Below are positions 49,847 through 60,485 of a stretch of 64,000 nucleotides of DNA, in pieces. Each line of letters opens with the position of its first letter. Positions within the stretch are counted from its first letter, which is position 1. The position numbers were made by a program, and so were the translations under genes. The DNA lies in the NCBI RefSeq assembly GCF_900188255.1, contig NZ_FZNS01000004.1, positions 310,001 through 374,000 on the forward strand, read 5' to 3'. The notes under the pieces were generated by a model, which saw nothing but the letters and a program-made list of their open reading frames with translations, was not told the DNA's origin and did not search any database. Origin of the DNA: Hymenobacter mucosus (GTDB lineage Bacteria > Bacteroidota > Bacteroidia > Cytophagales > Hymenobacteraceae).

Positions 49847-51385
49847 ATGAACTCACTTCGCTCCTATTTTTCTCAGTATACGCTCAACGCAAAAAATGAA
49901 ATCCTTGCGGGTCTTACCACCGCTTTAGCACTGGTGCCCGAGGTAGTAGCCTTCGCGTTGCTGGCCCACATTAGTCCGCTGGTGGGTATTGGCTCCGCCT
50001 TTGTCATTTGCCTGCTCACGAGTGTATTTGGCGGCCGGCCGGGCATGATATCGGGTGCGGCCGGCTCAGTGGCCGTCGTAATTGTGAGCTTGGTAGTGCA
50101 GCACGGCCCCGAGTACTTGTTTGCCGCAGTGCTCCTGATGGGAGTGCTCCAAATTGGCATTGGGTGGTTGCGGTTTGGCAAGTTCATTCGGCTTGTGCCT
50201 CAGCCCGTGGTATTTGGGTTTGTAAATGGGCTGGCCGTTATCATCTTCATGGCCCAGCTAGAGCAGTTTAAAGTGCATGATGCGGCCGGACAGGAGCATT
50301 GGCTTAGTGGCCAGGCCCTGTGGCTGATGCTTGAGTTGGTGGCCCTTACCATGGCTATCGTATACTTCTTGCCCAAGCTAACCAAGGCCGTACCCTCGTC
50401 ATTGGTGGCCATTGGGGTGGTGTCGGCCCTGGTTATTCTGGGGGGCCTCGATACCAAGTCGGTGGGTGATATTGCTTCTATTGCGGGTGGGCTACCGCAG
50501 TTTCACTTACCGCAAGTACCCTTAAGCTGGGCTACGTTGCAGCTCATTTTTCCTTACTCCATTATTATGGCGCTGGTAGGCCTCACGGAAAGCCTGCTGA
50601 CCCTGACGGTGGTTGATGAAATGACCGACTCGCGGGGCCGCGGCAACCAAGACTGCGTAGCGCAGGGGTTAGCCAACGTCGCCTCGGGGCTAAGCGGCGG
50701 CATGGGCGGCTGCGCCATGATCGGGCAAACCATGGTGAACCTCGAATCGCGGGGCCGGGGGCGCCTCTCGGGGGTAGTAGCAGCAGTGGCGCTGGCCTTG
50801 TTTGTGCTGGTAGGCTCCTCTCTGATTGAGCGCCTACCGCTAGCTGCCCTGGTAGGCGTGATGTTTATGGTCGTGATTGGCACCTTCGAGTGGGCCAGCT
50901 TGCGCATTTTGCGCCGCATGCCCCGCACCGACGTAGCCGTGATGCTTGTGGTAACGGTAGTAACTGCCGTGACGCAAAATCTGGCCCTGGCAGTTCTGCT
51001 GGGTGTTGTGATATCGGCGCTGGCGTTTGCCTGGGAAAATGCCCAGCGCATTCGCGCCCGCAAGCACGTAGATGCCGCGGGCGTGAAGCACTACGAGCTA
51101 TACGGCCCCCTGTTCTTCGGCTCGGTACAAGCCTTTGCCGAGAAATTTGACCCCGCTACCGACCCCACCGAGGTGGTAGTAGACTTCCGGGAAAGCCGAG
51201 TAGCCGATATGTCGGGCCTGGATGCGCTGCACAAGCTTACGGAGCGCTACCAGCGCCTGGGTAAAACCCTGCACCTACGCCACCTCAGCCCCGACTGTCG
51301 TCGTTTGCTTGGTCAGGCCGGCGCCCTAGTAGAGGTCAATATTTTGGAAGACCCCGAATACGTTGTAGCCACGCCAGCCGGGTAG
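49847..51385 (+). CDS. SulP family anion transporter with STAS domain
   Basis: 512 aa from ATG 49847 (MNSLRSYFSQYTLNAKNEIL). Ten to twelve membrane helices with the SulP signatures (AGLTTALALVPEVVAFALLA, GLANVASGLSGGMGGCAMIGQT) and a C-terminal STAS domain (about 400-505, VVVDFRESRVADMSGLDAL). Transports sulfate, bicarbonate or another anion; exact substrate not deducible. Ends at a terminator. Confidence 0.93.
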   Translation: MNSLRSYFSQYTLNAKNEILAGLTTALALVPEVVAFALLAHISPLVGIGSAFVICLLTSVFGGRPGMISGAAGSVAVVIVSLVVQHGPEYLFAAVLLMGVLQIGIGWLRFGKFIRLVPQPVVFGFVNGLAVIIFMAQLEQFKVHDAAGQEHWLSGQALWLMLELVALTMAIVYFLPKLTKAVPSSLVAIGVVSALVILGGLDTKSVGDIASIAGGLPQFHLPQVPLSWATLQLIFPYSIIMALVGLTESLLTLTVVDEMTDSRGRGNQDCVAQGLANVASGLSGGMGGCAMIGQTMVNLESRGRGRLSGVVAAVALALFVLVGSSLIERLPLAALVGVMFMVVIGTFEWASLRILRRMPRTDVAVMLVVTVVTAVTQNLALAVLLGVVISALAFAWENAQRIRARKHVDAAGVKHYELYGPLFFGSVQAFAEKFDPATDPTEVVVDFRESRVADMSGLDALHKLTERYQRLGKTLHLRHLSPDCRRLLGQAGALVEVNILEDPEYVVATPAG

Positions 51386-51474
51386 TACCGCCACAGCGCA
51401 CTACTACCCAAATCGCCACCAGGGCTCTACCTTTTCCGCTTCCATCCAGCTTGCGTACCAGAAAGCGACTCAAA

Positions 51475-51512
51475 CAAAGGCCCCTAGTTGACTTAGCAAC
51501 TAGGGGCCTTTG
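51475..51512. terminator. Bidirectional terminator, 16-bp stem
   Basis: Perfect stem CAAAGGCCCCTAGTTG/CAACTAGGGGCCTTTG with a 6-nt loop, between the convergent SulP (+) and M61 peptidase (-) genes. Confidence 0.85.
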
Positions 51513-51542
51513 GCGTTTTGGGATAGGCGTATCAGTCGCCTG

Positions 51543-53345
51543 CTACAGGTTCTTCATCCATACCTGGCGCAGAGCCAGCTGGGCGGGCGTGGCGCTCGGG
51601 TCTGGGCTGAAGAGGTAGCGTTGCACGGCTTCCGTGCTACCCAACTTCACGCGCACGGTTTGCTCCTGACCGTTGCGGCTGATGGTGAGGGGCAATTCGG
51701 AGCCCGGAGTGCGGCTGGCTACTCTGCGCAGGGCGGTAAAGTCGTTGCGAACTCCATCAACGGCCACTAGCTGGTCGCCAACCTGTACACCGGCTGCTTG
51801 CACGGGGCCACCTACCTTGGTGAAATACACGCTGGTTTCGCGCGGAGCCAGGCCCAAAGCTCCCAGGGTAGCTATCTGCTGGCCCGTGTGCCGGATGGGC
51901 TCGTAGCGGATGCCCACCTTTGCGTAGTATTCCTGCAAAGGCAGCGACTCGGCCTGCTGCACGTACCGGGCAAAGAAGTCCCCAATTTCGGGGTAAGTCA
52001 TCTTGGTGAAATCCTGGAAGAAGTTCTTCTCACTGATTGGCTTGTTTGGGCCGTACTGCTTGGCCAGTTCTAGCAGCACGTCGCGCAAGCCGCGCTTGCC
52101 GCCACTCAGCTCCAGCAGGCGCAGGTCGAGCAGGCCGGCCGTGAGGGCGCCGCGCTGGTAGATGTTGCCATATTGACGCTGACCCTCGTCGCTAAACGAG
52201 TTAAGCCCCAGGCGGCTCAGGCTGTAGGTGGTATCGGTGCGGGTGCGGTCGTAGGTTACCTTATCGTGCAAGGTGCTCAGGTAGTCGTCGAGACCAACTA
52301 GCCCTCCCCGCAGCTGCATCATGTGCGAAGCCCATTCCGTGGTGCCCTCGTACAGCCAGAGGTGCTCCGAGCCCGTGGGCTGCACAAAGTTGAAATGCTC
52401 AATTACTTCGGAGTGAATATTGAGCGGAGTCATCACGTGAAAGAACTCGTGGGCCGCAATGTCCACCACGTTTTGGGCCGCCTCGGGGGTTAGCTCGGTT
52501 TCGTTTAGTACGTACTCCGAACTGTAGGAATGTTCCCACGCTCCCGCCGAGCGGTCGGCGAAGTGGTAGAGGAAGGCGTAGCGCTGCACCGGCAGTTGCC
52601 CCCCAAAAAAGGCTTGAGCGGCGTTGAGCATCTTCTGCATGTAACCCAATAGAGGCGCGGCCTGCACTTTGTCGGTAGCCGAGTAGCAGTACAGGGCCAC
52701 ATCCGTAGTTCCCAGCTTGGTAGCCGTTTCGGTGAGGCGCCCCAGGAGAATAGGCGAGTCTACCGCGTGGTCATAGTCCTGCAAGTGGTAATAGCCTTCT
52801 TTATCGGGCACCAGTACAGAGCCAGCCTTCCAACCGCTAGGGTATTCCAGCTTGAGGCGTAGGGGCTTGTCCTGCATACCCTGGGGGTAGCCCAGCAGGG
52901 TTTGACCGTTGAGCAAGGCATGGTCCGTCTCCAATGACGAGCCGCACATGCGGTAAATGTTGTGCTCCTTTACCGGCGTGTCCCAGGTTTCGGCAATGGT
53001 ATAGCGTATCTCGCGGGTTTTGTCGGGCTGGCTCAGCTGCCACTGGTTGGTCGACAGCTGCTTTACTTCCAATGGCTTGCCCTTAGCATCAAAGGCCTGG
53101 AAGTTGCTCACATAACGGCCCATATCCATTACCTGGTAGGTACCGGGCGCCGTGGCCGCAAACTGGTAAATGGACTGCTCTTTCTTAAGCTTGGGCAGCG
53201 CCAGCTTCACCTGGAAGGCGTTGCTGTTGGTGGCGGGGTCCATGCTCACGGTATAAGTCAGCTCACGCGGGGCTTTGGCTAGCACGGGCGCAACGGCCGG
53301 AGCCAGCAGAGCCGCCAAAGCCAGCGGACGGATAAAGGAAAACAT
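51543..53345 (-). CDS. M61 family metallopeptidase with PDZ domain
   Basis: 600 aa from ATG 53345. Signal peptide (MFSFIRPLALAALLAPAVAP..). N-terminal beta domain (about 30-180), zinc motif AAHEFFHVMTPL near residue 297 with the third ligand Glu in LYEGTTEWASH, and a PDZ domain (about 480-580). Glycyl-aminopeptidase-like family; a periplasmic or exported peptidase. The GxGx of PDZ reads LGALGLAPRE. Confidence 0.92.
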   Translation of the reverse strand: MFSFIRPLALAALLAPAVAPVLAKAPRELTYTVSMDPATNSNAFQVKLALPKLKKEQSIYQFAATAPGTYQVMDMGRYVSNFQAFDAKGKPLEVKQLSTNQWQLSQPDKTREIRYTIAETWDTPVKEHNIYRMCGSSLETDHALLNGQTLLGYPQGMQDKPLRLKLEYPSGWKAGSVLVPDKEGYYHLQDYDHAVDSPILLGRLTETATKLGTTDVALYCYSATDKVQAAPLLGYMQKMLNAAQAFFGGQLPVQRYAFLYHFADRSAGAWEHSYSSEYVLNETELTPEAAQNVVDIAAHEFFHVMTPLNIHSEVIEHFNFVQPTGSEHLWLYEGTTEWASHMMQLRGGLVGLDDYLSTLHDKVTYDRTRTDTTYSLSRLGLNSFSDEGQRQYGNIYQRGALTAGLLDLRLLELSGGKRGLRDVLLELAKQYGPNKPISEKNFFQDFTKMTYPEIGDFFARYVQQAESLPLQEYYAKVGIRYEPIRHTGQQIATLGALGLAPRETSVYFTKVGGPVQAAGVQVGDQLVAVDGVRNDFTALRRVASRTPGSELPLTISRNGQEQTVRVKLGSTEAVQRYLFSPDPSATPAQLALRQVWMKNL

Positions 53346-53553
53346 CTGAAGGAAGTGAAAGTGAGAGTGGGCGAACAGACGCCAGTCATCCGGCGTTGGT
53401 TGCGCCAGCACGGTACAGCGGAGCTGCAATTACGCACCCTAGACAAACATTATCCGTACTGTTGCGGTAACTTATCTTGTCGGATATGCTTATGCTGGGT
53501 TTTTCTCAGCCAGAGGGCTTCGTAGCCCACATTCACTGCTTACTTATCTTCTC

Positions 53554-55836
53554 GTGTCTGCTCCTTCCCCTTCGTCAGCTGATGTAGCAACCATTTTTCC
53601 AGCCGAGGAATTGTTACAGGGCTTGTTCGATGTATCGCTCGATGGCATTGTGCTTTACAAACCGGTGTATGGCCCGGATGGCAGCACAATCATTGACCTG
53701 GCCTTTGTGCTGCTTAACACGGCCGCCCAGCAGATGCTACAGCTACCCGCCCACCCTACCCAAACTCACCTGCAGCGCTACCCCCAGGCTCAGTTCAACG
53801 GTGTATTTGAGTTCTATTGCTCGGTATTTGAAACTGGGCAACCCGGCCGCTTCGAGTTGCGCTACCAAGCCGATGGTTTAAACGACTACTACTACCTTTC
53901 TGCCCGGCGGGTGGGCCAAGGCATCGTCGTAAGCTTCACCGACACTACCGACTTTGCCCGCCAAGCCATTGCCGAAAACGCCCTGCAAGAAAGCCGGGCC
54001 CGCATCTCGGCCACGGAGGCCGCTTTGCACGTCAGCCTAGCGCGCGAGCAAGTTTCCCGGGCTGAGGCAGAAACCCAACGCGCCCGCCTGCACAACACGT
54101 TCATGCAGGCGCCGGCCATGATTACGATTTTCGAAGGCCCCGACCACGTGTTTAGCCTCGTAAATCCGTTGTACCAGCAGCTGGTAGGGCCGCGGGCTTT
54201 ACTAGGGAAACCCATTCGGGAAGCAATGCCCGAGCTAGCGGGCCAGCCTATCTTCGATCTGCTCGACACCGTGTACCGCACGGGTGTACCGTACCATGCG
54301 TTCGAGATGCTGGTAAAGCTGGACCACACCAATACCGGCGAGCTGGGCAACAACTACTACAACTTCGTGTACCAGCCTTCCCGCGACACCGATGGCAACG
54401 TGGACGGCGTGCTCGTGTTTGCGTATGAGGTTACTGCCCAGGTAGAAGCGCGCAGCCGCGTGGAGCAAAGTGAAACTCAACAACGGCTTCTTAATCAGCA
54501 GTTGGCCAGTTCGCTGGAAGAGTTAGCCGCTACCAACGAAGAACTGGCCGCTTCCAATGAGGAGTTGCAAGCGGCTAACGAGGAAATCCGGCTGAACAAT
54601 GATGAGTTATTTCGGGTGCAGTTAGCGGTACAGTCGCTCAATATGGAGCTGGAGGCCCGAGTGCGGAGCTACACCCGAGATGCCCGCGAAGCCCAGCAAG
54701 AAGCTGAGCAGCAGCGTGCCCGGCTCGAGCATTTATTTATGCAGGCCCCCGCCGCCATTTGCATTCTGCACGGCCCCGAGTTAGTATTCGAACTTGTGAA
54801 CCCGGGCTACCAGCAACTGTTTCCAGGGCGGGAGCTGTTGGGCATTTCCATTGGTGAGGCCATTCCTGAACTCACTACCCAACCAATTTGGAATACGCTG
54901 CGCCGGGTGTACGAAACGGGTGAAAGCTTTGAGGGGAATGAAAGCCTGATTCAAGCGGCCCGGCACGAAGGAGGCCCGCTGGAGGACATCTACTTCAACT
55001 TTGTGTACCAGCCGCGCTACAATACGCACAAACACATTGATGGCGTTATTGTGTTTGCGTTTGAAGTGACCGAGCAGGTGTTGGCCCGCCAGAAGGTGGC
55101 CGCTGCCAATGCAGGTCTGAGCCTTACGAACCAGCAACTCACGCGCATCAACCAGGACCTCGACAACTTCGTGTATACGGCCTCCCACGACCTGAAGCAG
55201 CCCGTTAATAACATGGCGGGTGTTTTTGAGGAGTTCAAGCGCACAGCTACTTTCCACGACCCCGAAGCGGCCCTGCTAATTACCATGTTTGAGGGGGCGC
55301 TGAACCAGATTCACAATACTATTCAGGGCCTCACAGAGGTAGTGCAGGTGGAGCGCCGCAGCGGACACTTCCCCCTGGAGGACGTTGCTTTGCAGCCCTT
55401 GGTGACAGAGGTACTGCGCAGCATGCACAACCAAATTTCAGCAGCCAATGCTACGTTTGAACTAAACTTCACGGCTGTTCCCATGATGCGGTTTGCTCGC
55501 CTCAATGCACAAAGCATTCTGTACAACCTCCTCAGCAATGCCCTAAAGTATGCCCACCCCGACCGCTCTCCCCACGTGCACGTGTACACGGAACTGACAA
55601 GCGACACGACGGCCACCCTAGTAGTGGCCGATAACGGCTTGGGCCTTGATGTAGCCCGGTACGGGGCCGATCTGTTTCAAATGTTCCGCCGCTTCCATGA
55701 CCACGTACCAGGCTCAGGAATGGGGCTATACCTCGTCAATCGAATTGTGCGGCAGGCAGGTGGCAACATCACCGTGGAAAGCAAAGTGGGCAGCGGTACT
55801 ACTTTCCGAATTGTGCTGCCCAACAGCATAGGCTGA
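53554..55836 (+). CDS. Three-PAS sensor histidine kinase
   Basis: 760 aa with a GTG start at 53554. No membrane segments, so cytosolic. PAS domains at about 20-135, 175-300 and 410-535 (each with LFDVSLDGIVL- or AICILHGPEL-type cores; the latter two share MQAPAxxxIxxGPxxVF), a coiled coil between (EELAATNEELAASNEELQAA), then HisKA (DNFVYTASHDLKQPVNNMAG, His near 545) and HATPase (N box YNLLSNALKYAHP, G boxes DNGLGLD and GSGMGLYLV). No response regulator is adjacent. Confidence 0.94.
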   Translation: MSAPSPSSADVATIFPAEELLQGLFDVSLDGIVLYKPVYGPDGSTIIDLAFVLLNTAAQQMLQLPAHPTQTHLQRYPQAQFNGVFEFYCSVFETGQPGRFELRYQADGLNDYYYLSARRVGQGIVVSFTDTTDFARQAIAENALQESRARISATEAALHVSLAREQVSRAEAETQRARLHNTFMQAPAMITIFEGPDHVFSLVNPLYQQLVGPRALLGKPIREAMPELAGQPIFDLLDTVYRTGVPYHAFEMLVKLDHTNTGELGNNYYNFVYQPSRDTDGNVDGVLVFAYEVTAQVEARSRVEQSETQQRLLNQQLASSLEELAATNEELAASNEELQAANEEIRLNNDELFRVQLAVQSLNMELEARVRSYTRDAREAQQEAEQQRARLEHLFMQAPAAICILHGPELVFELVNPGYQQLFPGRELLGISIGEAIPELTTQPIWNTLRRVYETGESFEGNESLIQAARHEGGPLEDIYFNFVYQPRYNTHKHIDGVIVFAFEVTEQVLARQKVAAANAGLSLTNQQLTRINQDLDNFVYTASHDLKQPVNNMAGVFEEFKRTATFHDPEAALLITMFEGALNQIHNTIQGLTEVVQVERRSGHFPLEDVALQPLVTEVLRSMHNQISAANATFELNFTAVPMMRFARLNAQSILYNLLSNALKYAHPDRSPHVHVYTELTSDTTATLVVADNGLGLDVARYGADLFQMFRRFHDHVPGSGMGLYLVNRIVRQAGGNITVESKVGSGTTFRIVLPNSIG

Positions 55837-56062
55837 TAGCATCCCGTCAAATTGCTACGTCAGTACGTATAGCAGTGGCTGTTTGCACATTAACTTGTTG
55901 ACTGCACACAATAAAGAGACGGAGTAGCAGTTAGTAGGCAAACCGGCACAAGGAAAAATCAGGATTTACCCCTAGTGAAATCCGTACAAATCCGGAAGCG
56001 AAAGCCTAGTGTCACTCGTTAAAAGACTCGGTTTTGAACTCTGGTTCTAGGCTGTGTTTTCT

Positions 56063-56380
56063 ATGCTACCTGCCATGCCTACCTCCCCATCTTTCCGTTT
56101 GCACCTCCATCTTTTGCCGGTGGGGCGTCGCCTCGATTTTTCCGTTCGTGCTGGCCTGTTTGCTGATATATACCGGCGCTGCAATCAGGGAAATTGGCAG
56201 TGCCTGGCCTATAATGCGCACAGCCCTTTCGTTGATCATGCCCCCTTGGCCCCCGATGCCCTGCCCGAGTATCGGATCCGGTACCGTAATGCGTTGGGCC
56301 AGCTTACAGCCACGTCGCCCATTCAGCAAGTGCATCCAGTAGGCCTGCCAGCAGGCCCCAGCTGGATTAGCCTACGCTAG
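56063..56380 (+). CDS. Hypothetical protein (~105 aa)
   Basis: Start ATG 56063 or 56075. Not recognised. No clear signal peptide or membrane helix. Tail has Tyr/Arg-rich repeats (RYRNALGQLTATSPIQQVHP). Converges on the beta-helix gene with only 2 nt between stops. Confidence 0.45.
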   Translation: MLPAMPTSPSFRLHLHLLPVGRRLDFSVRAGLFADIYRRCNQGNWQCLAYNAHSPFVDHAPLAPDALPEYRIRYRNALGQLTATSPIQQVHPVGLPAGPSWISLR

Positions 56381-56382
56381 CT

Positions 56383-58587
56383 TTATTCGTGGGTCAGTCT
56401 AGTGATGGTCCGATAGGTACCCTGCTGTATGGCCACGCAGTATACGCCTAGCGGGAAGCTGCTAACTTCAGGTAAGGCTACCGTGCTAGTGCCCTGTGGT
56501 ACTTGTAAGGAGCGAGTAAGCATAACACGACCCATGGCATCAGTGCACGTAATGGTAGCCTGGCCCGAGCTTGGGCTATCAATTTTCAGGTTTACTTCGC
56601 TCGCGAACGGATTGGGCCACGCCTGCATTGCAAGGCGGCTAGAAGAGGCAGCAGCTGCCACTACCGCTACAAGCGAATACGTTGCTTTACCCGTTAGGTC
56701 TACCTGCTTTAGGCGGTAGTACACCGCCGCATCGGCGTAGCCAGATAGGTTGCCGAGCCAAGAATAGGTAGTGCGTTGCATAGTAGTACCGCTTCCTTCC
56801 ATCGTTGCTACCGTCTCAAACGTGCGCCCGTCGGTGCTCACTTGCACTTCAAAGTAAGCATTCTGCTTTTCAGATGCCGTTGCCCAGCGGAGCAGGGCGT
56901 TGGTGCCTTGGCGCTCGGCGGTAAAGCTAATCAGCACTACGGGCAGGGGCGCCGTAGTAGGCTCGGCTTCAATGGCACCCATGTTGCCAGCAGTATTCAC
57001 ACTTGGCGTTGCCGAGCCAAGGAAGTCCCGGGCGCCGGGCGATACCCCAAACTCGGTAGCCATATTCAGTGCCCGCCCGATAACTGAAGAGGTGGCCTGA
57101 AGCTTGTAAGCAGTCCAAGATGTATGAGGCTGCCCACTGAGCCTGGCATCCATATCTCCTCCTTGGCCAGGATTGATGAAGTCGGGATTCTGGTACATAC
57201 CTACTGCCCGGTTCCCAATCATTTCCTGGCCAGTGGCCGTACGCCACGCCTGCAACGAAGTGTACGTCGTGCCATTCCAATTAATGTTTAGTGGCTGGCC
57301 CGAGCCCCAGTAGCAATTGCCTTGTAGCAGTAAGCCTCGCGTGCTCAACGATTTCACTTGTGGAATACCCGCCGTAGTCTGGAATATGTTGTTGCGGACC
57401 GTAATGTCGCTTATACCGTCGCTGGATGAGTAGAAAGCTCTGGTTTCTAATCCATCGGTGGCTGGCGTGAGATAAATGGAGTTGTTGTAAATGCAAGCCC
57501 GCTGAATGCCCCCATTCGCCCCTGACGACCAGAGCATGATGGCACCTTGGCTAAACCGGCGCGCGTCGTTTTCACTGATGTTATAGCGAATGGTGAGGTC
57601 GTGCATGGCCGGAGCCCCCTCGAACTGCGCCAGCAGGTACCCGGCACCATCATTGTCGTGGGAGTAATTGTACTGCATGATGGAGTTTGTGCATCCCCCA
57701 TCCAAGTCAAAGCCGCCGCCATCGTGGGCCAGACCCGAACGGTTATGGTGCGATTCGCAATCCTGAATAATGAGGTTGTTGCATAGCCAGCCCCAGATGC
57801 CCACCGGGCCACCACTAGGATTACTGTTCAGCCAGCCATTGTTGTAGGCCTCACAACGCTCCACTACTGCTCCGTCAATGCTAGACAGCAAAATACCGCT
57901 ACCCGTGTTGGTGGTTTTCACATCCTCACGGCCCGCATTGTCATAAGCTTGGCAATTGGCCACGTACCAATTGCGGTGATTGATAGATGGATAACTGCCG
58001 TAAGAGGTGATACCAGCCTCGCCGTTGGCATACGCCTTACAGTTGGTAATGCGCACATTGTCATAGCCGCTGGTAGCACTAGAGCTGCCAATCATAATAC
58101 CGGCCTTTAGGTACCCGCTCACGTCGAGGCTATCAAACACCAAGTGATTTAGCCGCTCATTGACTGCATCCGTGGCGAAAATGACACCCGCGTTGTTATT
58201 CGTCAATCGACCGGAGCCGACAAATTTGAGGCGGCGCAATTCGATGCCGCCGGCATTGGGAGAATAGAACCCGTAGTTGTTGCCGCTATTAATAGTAGCG
58301 GCCCCTTGCCCATACGAGGTCAAAACAATGGGGGCTGCAGCCGTGCCTTTGCCCCGTAGCCAGAGAGAGCCTTCGAAGGTAGCCCCACCCTGAAATAAGA
58401 CCCAGTCGCCGGGCTGTAAATCGGCCGTATTTACTCGACTGATACTCTGCCAAGCCGTTGCCGGACTAGCACCAGTATAGGTATCATTGCCACTTGGGTG
58501 AACATAATACGTCCTAGCTTGTGCAACTGGCATACTGCCCAGCAGCGAGACAAACATAAGTGATATAAGTACAATTTTCAATTGCAT
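56383..58587 (-). CDS. Right-handed parallel beta-helix protein with T9SS C-terminal sorting domain
   Basis: 734 aa. Signal peptide (MQLKIVLISLMFVSLLGSMP, cut after QA), then YYVHPSGNDTYTGASPATAWQSI opening (DUF1565-like start of pectate-lyase-type proteins), PbH1 repeats to about 480, a fibronectin-like region, and C-terminal T9SS type A sorting domain (AWPNPFASEVNLKIDSPSSG then PLGVYCVAIQQG). Secreted, and cell-surface attached or released by the type IX system. Could degrade or bind plant-like or bacterial polysaccharide. Confidence 0.92.
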   Translation of the reverse strand: MQLKIVLISLMFVSLLGSMPVAQARTYYVHPSGNDTYTGASPATAWQSISRVNTADLQPGDWVLFQGGATFEGSLWLRGKGTAAAPIVLTSYGQGAATINSGNNYGFYSPNAGGIELRRLKFVGSGRLTNNNAGVIFATDAVNERLNHLVFDSLDVSGYLKAGIMIGSSSATSGYDNVRITNCKAYANGEAGITSYGSYPSINHRNWYVANCQAYDNAGREDVKTTNTGSGILLSSIDGAVVERCEAYNNGWLNSNPSGGPVGIWGWLCNNLIIQDCESHHNRSGLAHDGGGFDLDGGCTNSIMQYNYSHDNDGAGYLLAQFEGAPAMHDLTIRYNISENDARRFSQGAIMLWSSGANGGIQRACIYNNSIYLTPATDGLETRAFYSSSDGISDITVRNNIFQTTAGIPQVKSLSTRGLLLQGNCYWGSGQPLNINWNGTTYTSLQAWRTATGQEMIGNRAVGMYQNPDFINPGQGGDMDARLSGQPHTSWTAYKLQATSSVIGRALNMATEFGVSPGARDFLGSATPSVNTAGNMGAIEAEPTTAPLPVVLISFTAERQGTNALLRWATASEKQNAYFEVQVSTDGRTFETVATMEGSGTTMQRTTYSWLGNLSGYADAAVYYRLKQVDLTGKATYSLVAVVAAAASSSRLAMQAWPNPFASEVNLKIDSPSSGQATITCTDAMGRVMLTRSLQVPQGTSTVALPEVSSFPLGVYCVAIQQGTYRTITRLTHE

Positions 58588-58948
58588 TGCAAATCGCTAT
58601 GTTGAGACAATGCAATATTAGCAAGGCACCCTGAATATAAAAATATGAATGTTTTACAAAGATTTATAATGCTTTTAACACGTTACTCGCCCTTAAAACT
58701 CCAAATAATCAAATGAGTGTATACCAGATTTATATATTATCATCAATAGTTTCAAAAATGTAAAAAGACAATTTAATCTTATTTATAACTATATTTATTT
58801 AATATTACTTTTCTAATAAGTTAAAGTACAAGATTCACCTAGCATATCTGTTCATTCGCCAGTACTATGGGGCAGTTGGCCGGTTCTTGGCAGGAGTACT
58901 TAGGAGTTGGCACGCAAAACTGCTGACTTTGTACACTAGCTGTGCGTA
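58588..58948. other. AT-rich intergenic region
   Basis: 361 bp, strongly AT-rich between 58650 and 58830, holding the minus-strand promoter of the beta-helix gene. No gene, tRNA or repeat recognised. Confidence 0.5.
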
Positions 58949-60328
58949 TTAGCGAATCGCTACGCGGTTGGTCCTCGGGTACGAGCCGACGTAGAAAGGC
59001 ACGTTAGCAGTAGCCACGCTGCCTTTCCCATCAAAAACACTCACAAATAGACGATAGGCGCCGGGAGCAGTAGGAACATGCACCACCACCTGACCATTAC
59101 TTAATGGTTGGATGCTGTTGTCAACAGCTTCCGGCGAAGTATCGGGTATTGGCTTGCTCATAACATCTAAATCAGGCAGCACTTCCCATACATAACGCAG
59201 CGCGTCATTCTCGGGGTCTTGCGCTACCAGGTGAGCCCTGTAGTCTACACCAGGAGTCAGATGGAGCCCCTTACTCAGGTACTCGTCCGCAAATCGTAAG
59301 GCACTAATACGGGGAGCCAGATTGTGCGGTGGCTGTTGCGTCCATAGCTCCTGCATAACATCTACGGTGGCCGTTTTCTCGCCGGCAGGTGCAAACAGGC
59401 TGAACCAGGTAGACGTGTATTCAAACTTATTGCCCCAGAAGAACACGTAGGAGCCCAAGCATTTAGCAGACTTGCCCTGTACAGCCTCCACGTACCGTTC
59501 CTTAGTGAAGGCAGCTTTTTCCGTGCTGCTTTGCTCAACGGCCGCTCCCCAGCTTCTTCTAGGCGACTCCCAGTACCCGCGGGCACCAAACTCCGTCACA
59601 ATGTATGGTCCTTTCCAACCAGCTTCCTCCAACCGCTCTGCCAACGTGAACAAGTTGCCGAACGCATTGACACTCAAAAAGTCTACCTCCGGGCAAAGGC
59701 GCAGCACCCGGTTGAAGTTGTCGAGCGTGCTTGTTAAAGTAGTTGTTACCGGATGGTACGGATCCAACTCATGAATCATTTGTGCTATGTCATTTATAGC
59801 CTGATACAACTGCGGATTGGCTGACTCAAAGTTGACTTCATTTCCTATTGACCAGGCCAGCAACGCGGGATGGTGGCGGTAGCGTAGCACCTGCTGCCGA
59901 ATTGACCTTTTCTGACGCTCTACTGCCTTTGTATCATAGTAGTCGAACTTCTTGGACTCGTGCACCAGCCAAAGTCCCAGCATCACGGTGAGGCCTTGGC
60001 GCTGCGCCTCGTCCATGCGCTCGTCGGCATAGTCAGCCGACCACAGCCGAACGGAGTTGGCCCCAGCCGCTCTCAGTTGGTCATAATGCTGCAAGCCAGC
60101 CCCTCCCTTTATAAAGTATGGCTTGCCGCCGCGCAAGAGTTGATAGCCTTGCGCAGTGCGCACCACTTGCACCGGAGTGACGCCAGGCGGTACGTTCTGG
60201 AAAGAGGCATTAGCGGGGGAATGCCGGGCTGCTTTTACCAGCAAAAAGGTGATACAGGTGGCTATGACTAGTAATACTATTATCAGCCAGCGCCGTTGCA
60301 ACGCGTGGGAAAGGACAGGTAAACTCAT
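58949..60328 (-). CDS. Glycoside hydrolase family 2-type TIM barrel protein
   Basis: 459 aa. One N-terminal membrane helix (about 13-33, RWLIIVLLVIATCITFLLVK), then a GH2_C-type TIM barrel alone: general acid Glu near 164 in LLAWSIGNEVNFE and nucleophile Glu near 246 in YIVTEFGARGYWE. The C-terminal beta domain (about 350-455) holds APRISALRFAD and a FN3/PKD-like ending. Membrane-tethered, periplasmic side. It diverges from the GT2 synthase gene, suggesting a shared polysaccharide pathway. Confidence 0.85.
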   Translation of the reverse strand: MSLPVLSHALQRRWLIIVLLVIATCITFLLVKAARHSPANASFQNVPPGVTPVQVVRTAQGYQLLRGGKPYFIKGGAGLQHYDQLRAAGANSVRLWSADYADERMDEAQRQGLTVMLGLWLVHESKKFDYYDTKAVERQKRSIRQQVLRYRHHPALLAWSIGNEVNFESANPQLYQAINDIAQMIHELDPYHPVTTTLTSTLDNFNRVLRLCPEVDFLSVNAFGNLFTLAERLEEAGWKGPYIVTEFGARGYWESPRRSWGAAVEQSSTEKAAFTKERYVEAVQGKSAKCLGSYVFFWGNKFEYTSTWFSLFAPAGEKTATVDVMQELWTQQPPHNLAPRISALRFADEYLSKGLHLTPGVDYRAHLVAQDPENDALRYVWEVLPDLDVMSKPIPDTSPEAVDNSIQPLSNGQVVVHVPTAPGAYRLFVSVFDGKGSVATANVPFYVGSYPRTNRVAIR

Positions 60329-60485
60329 CCTCCTATTACGCAGAAAGCAGAAAAAATATCACCCTTGCATCTCAACCATATATTGATAAAATATAATAAA
60401 TAATCAGAATGATCAAAGTTGTCGAACTTTGCGTACAGGCAATTCCTTGTCGCATAGGTTGTGAGACAGGTTTAGTACGAATATC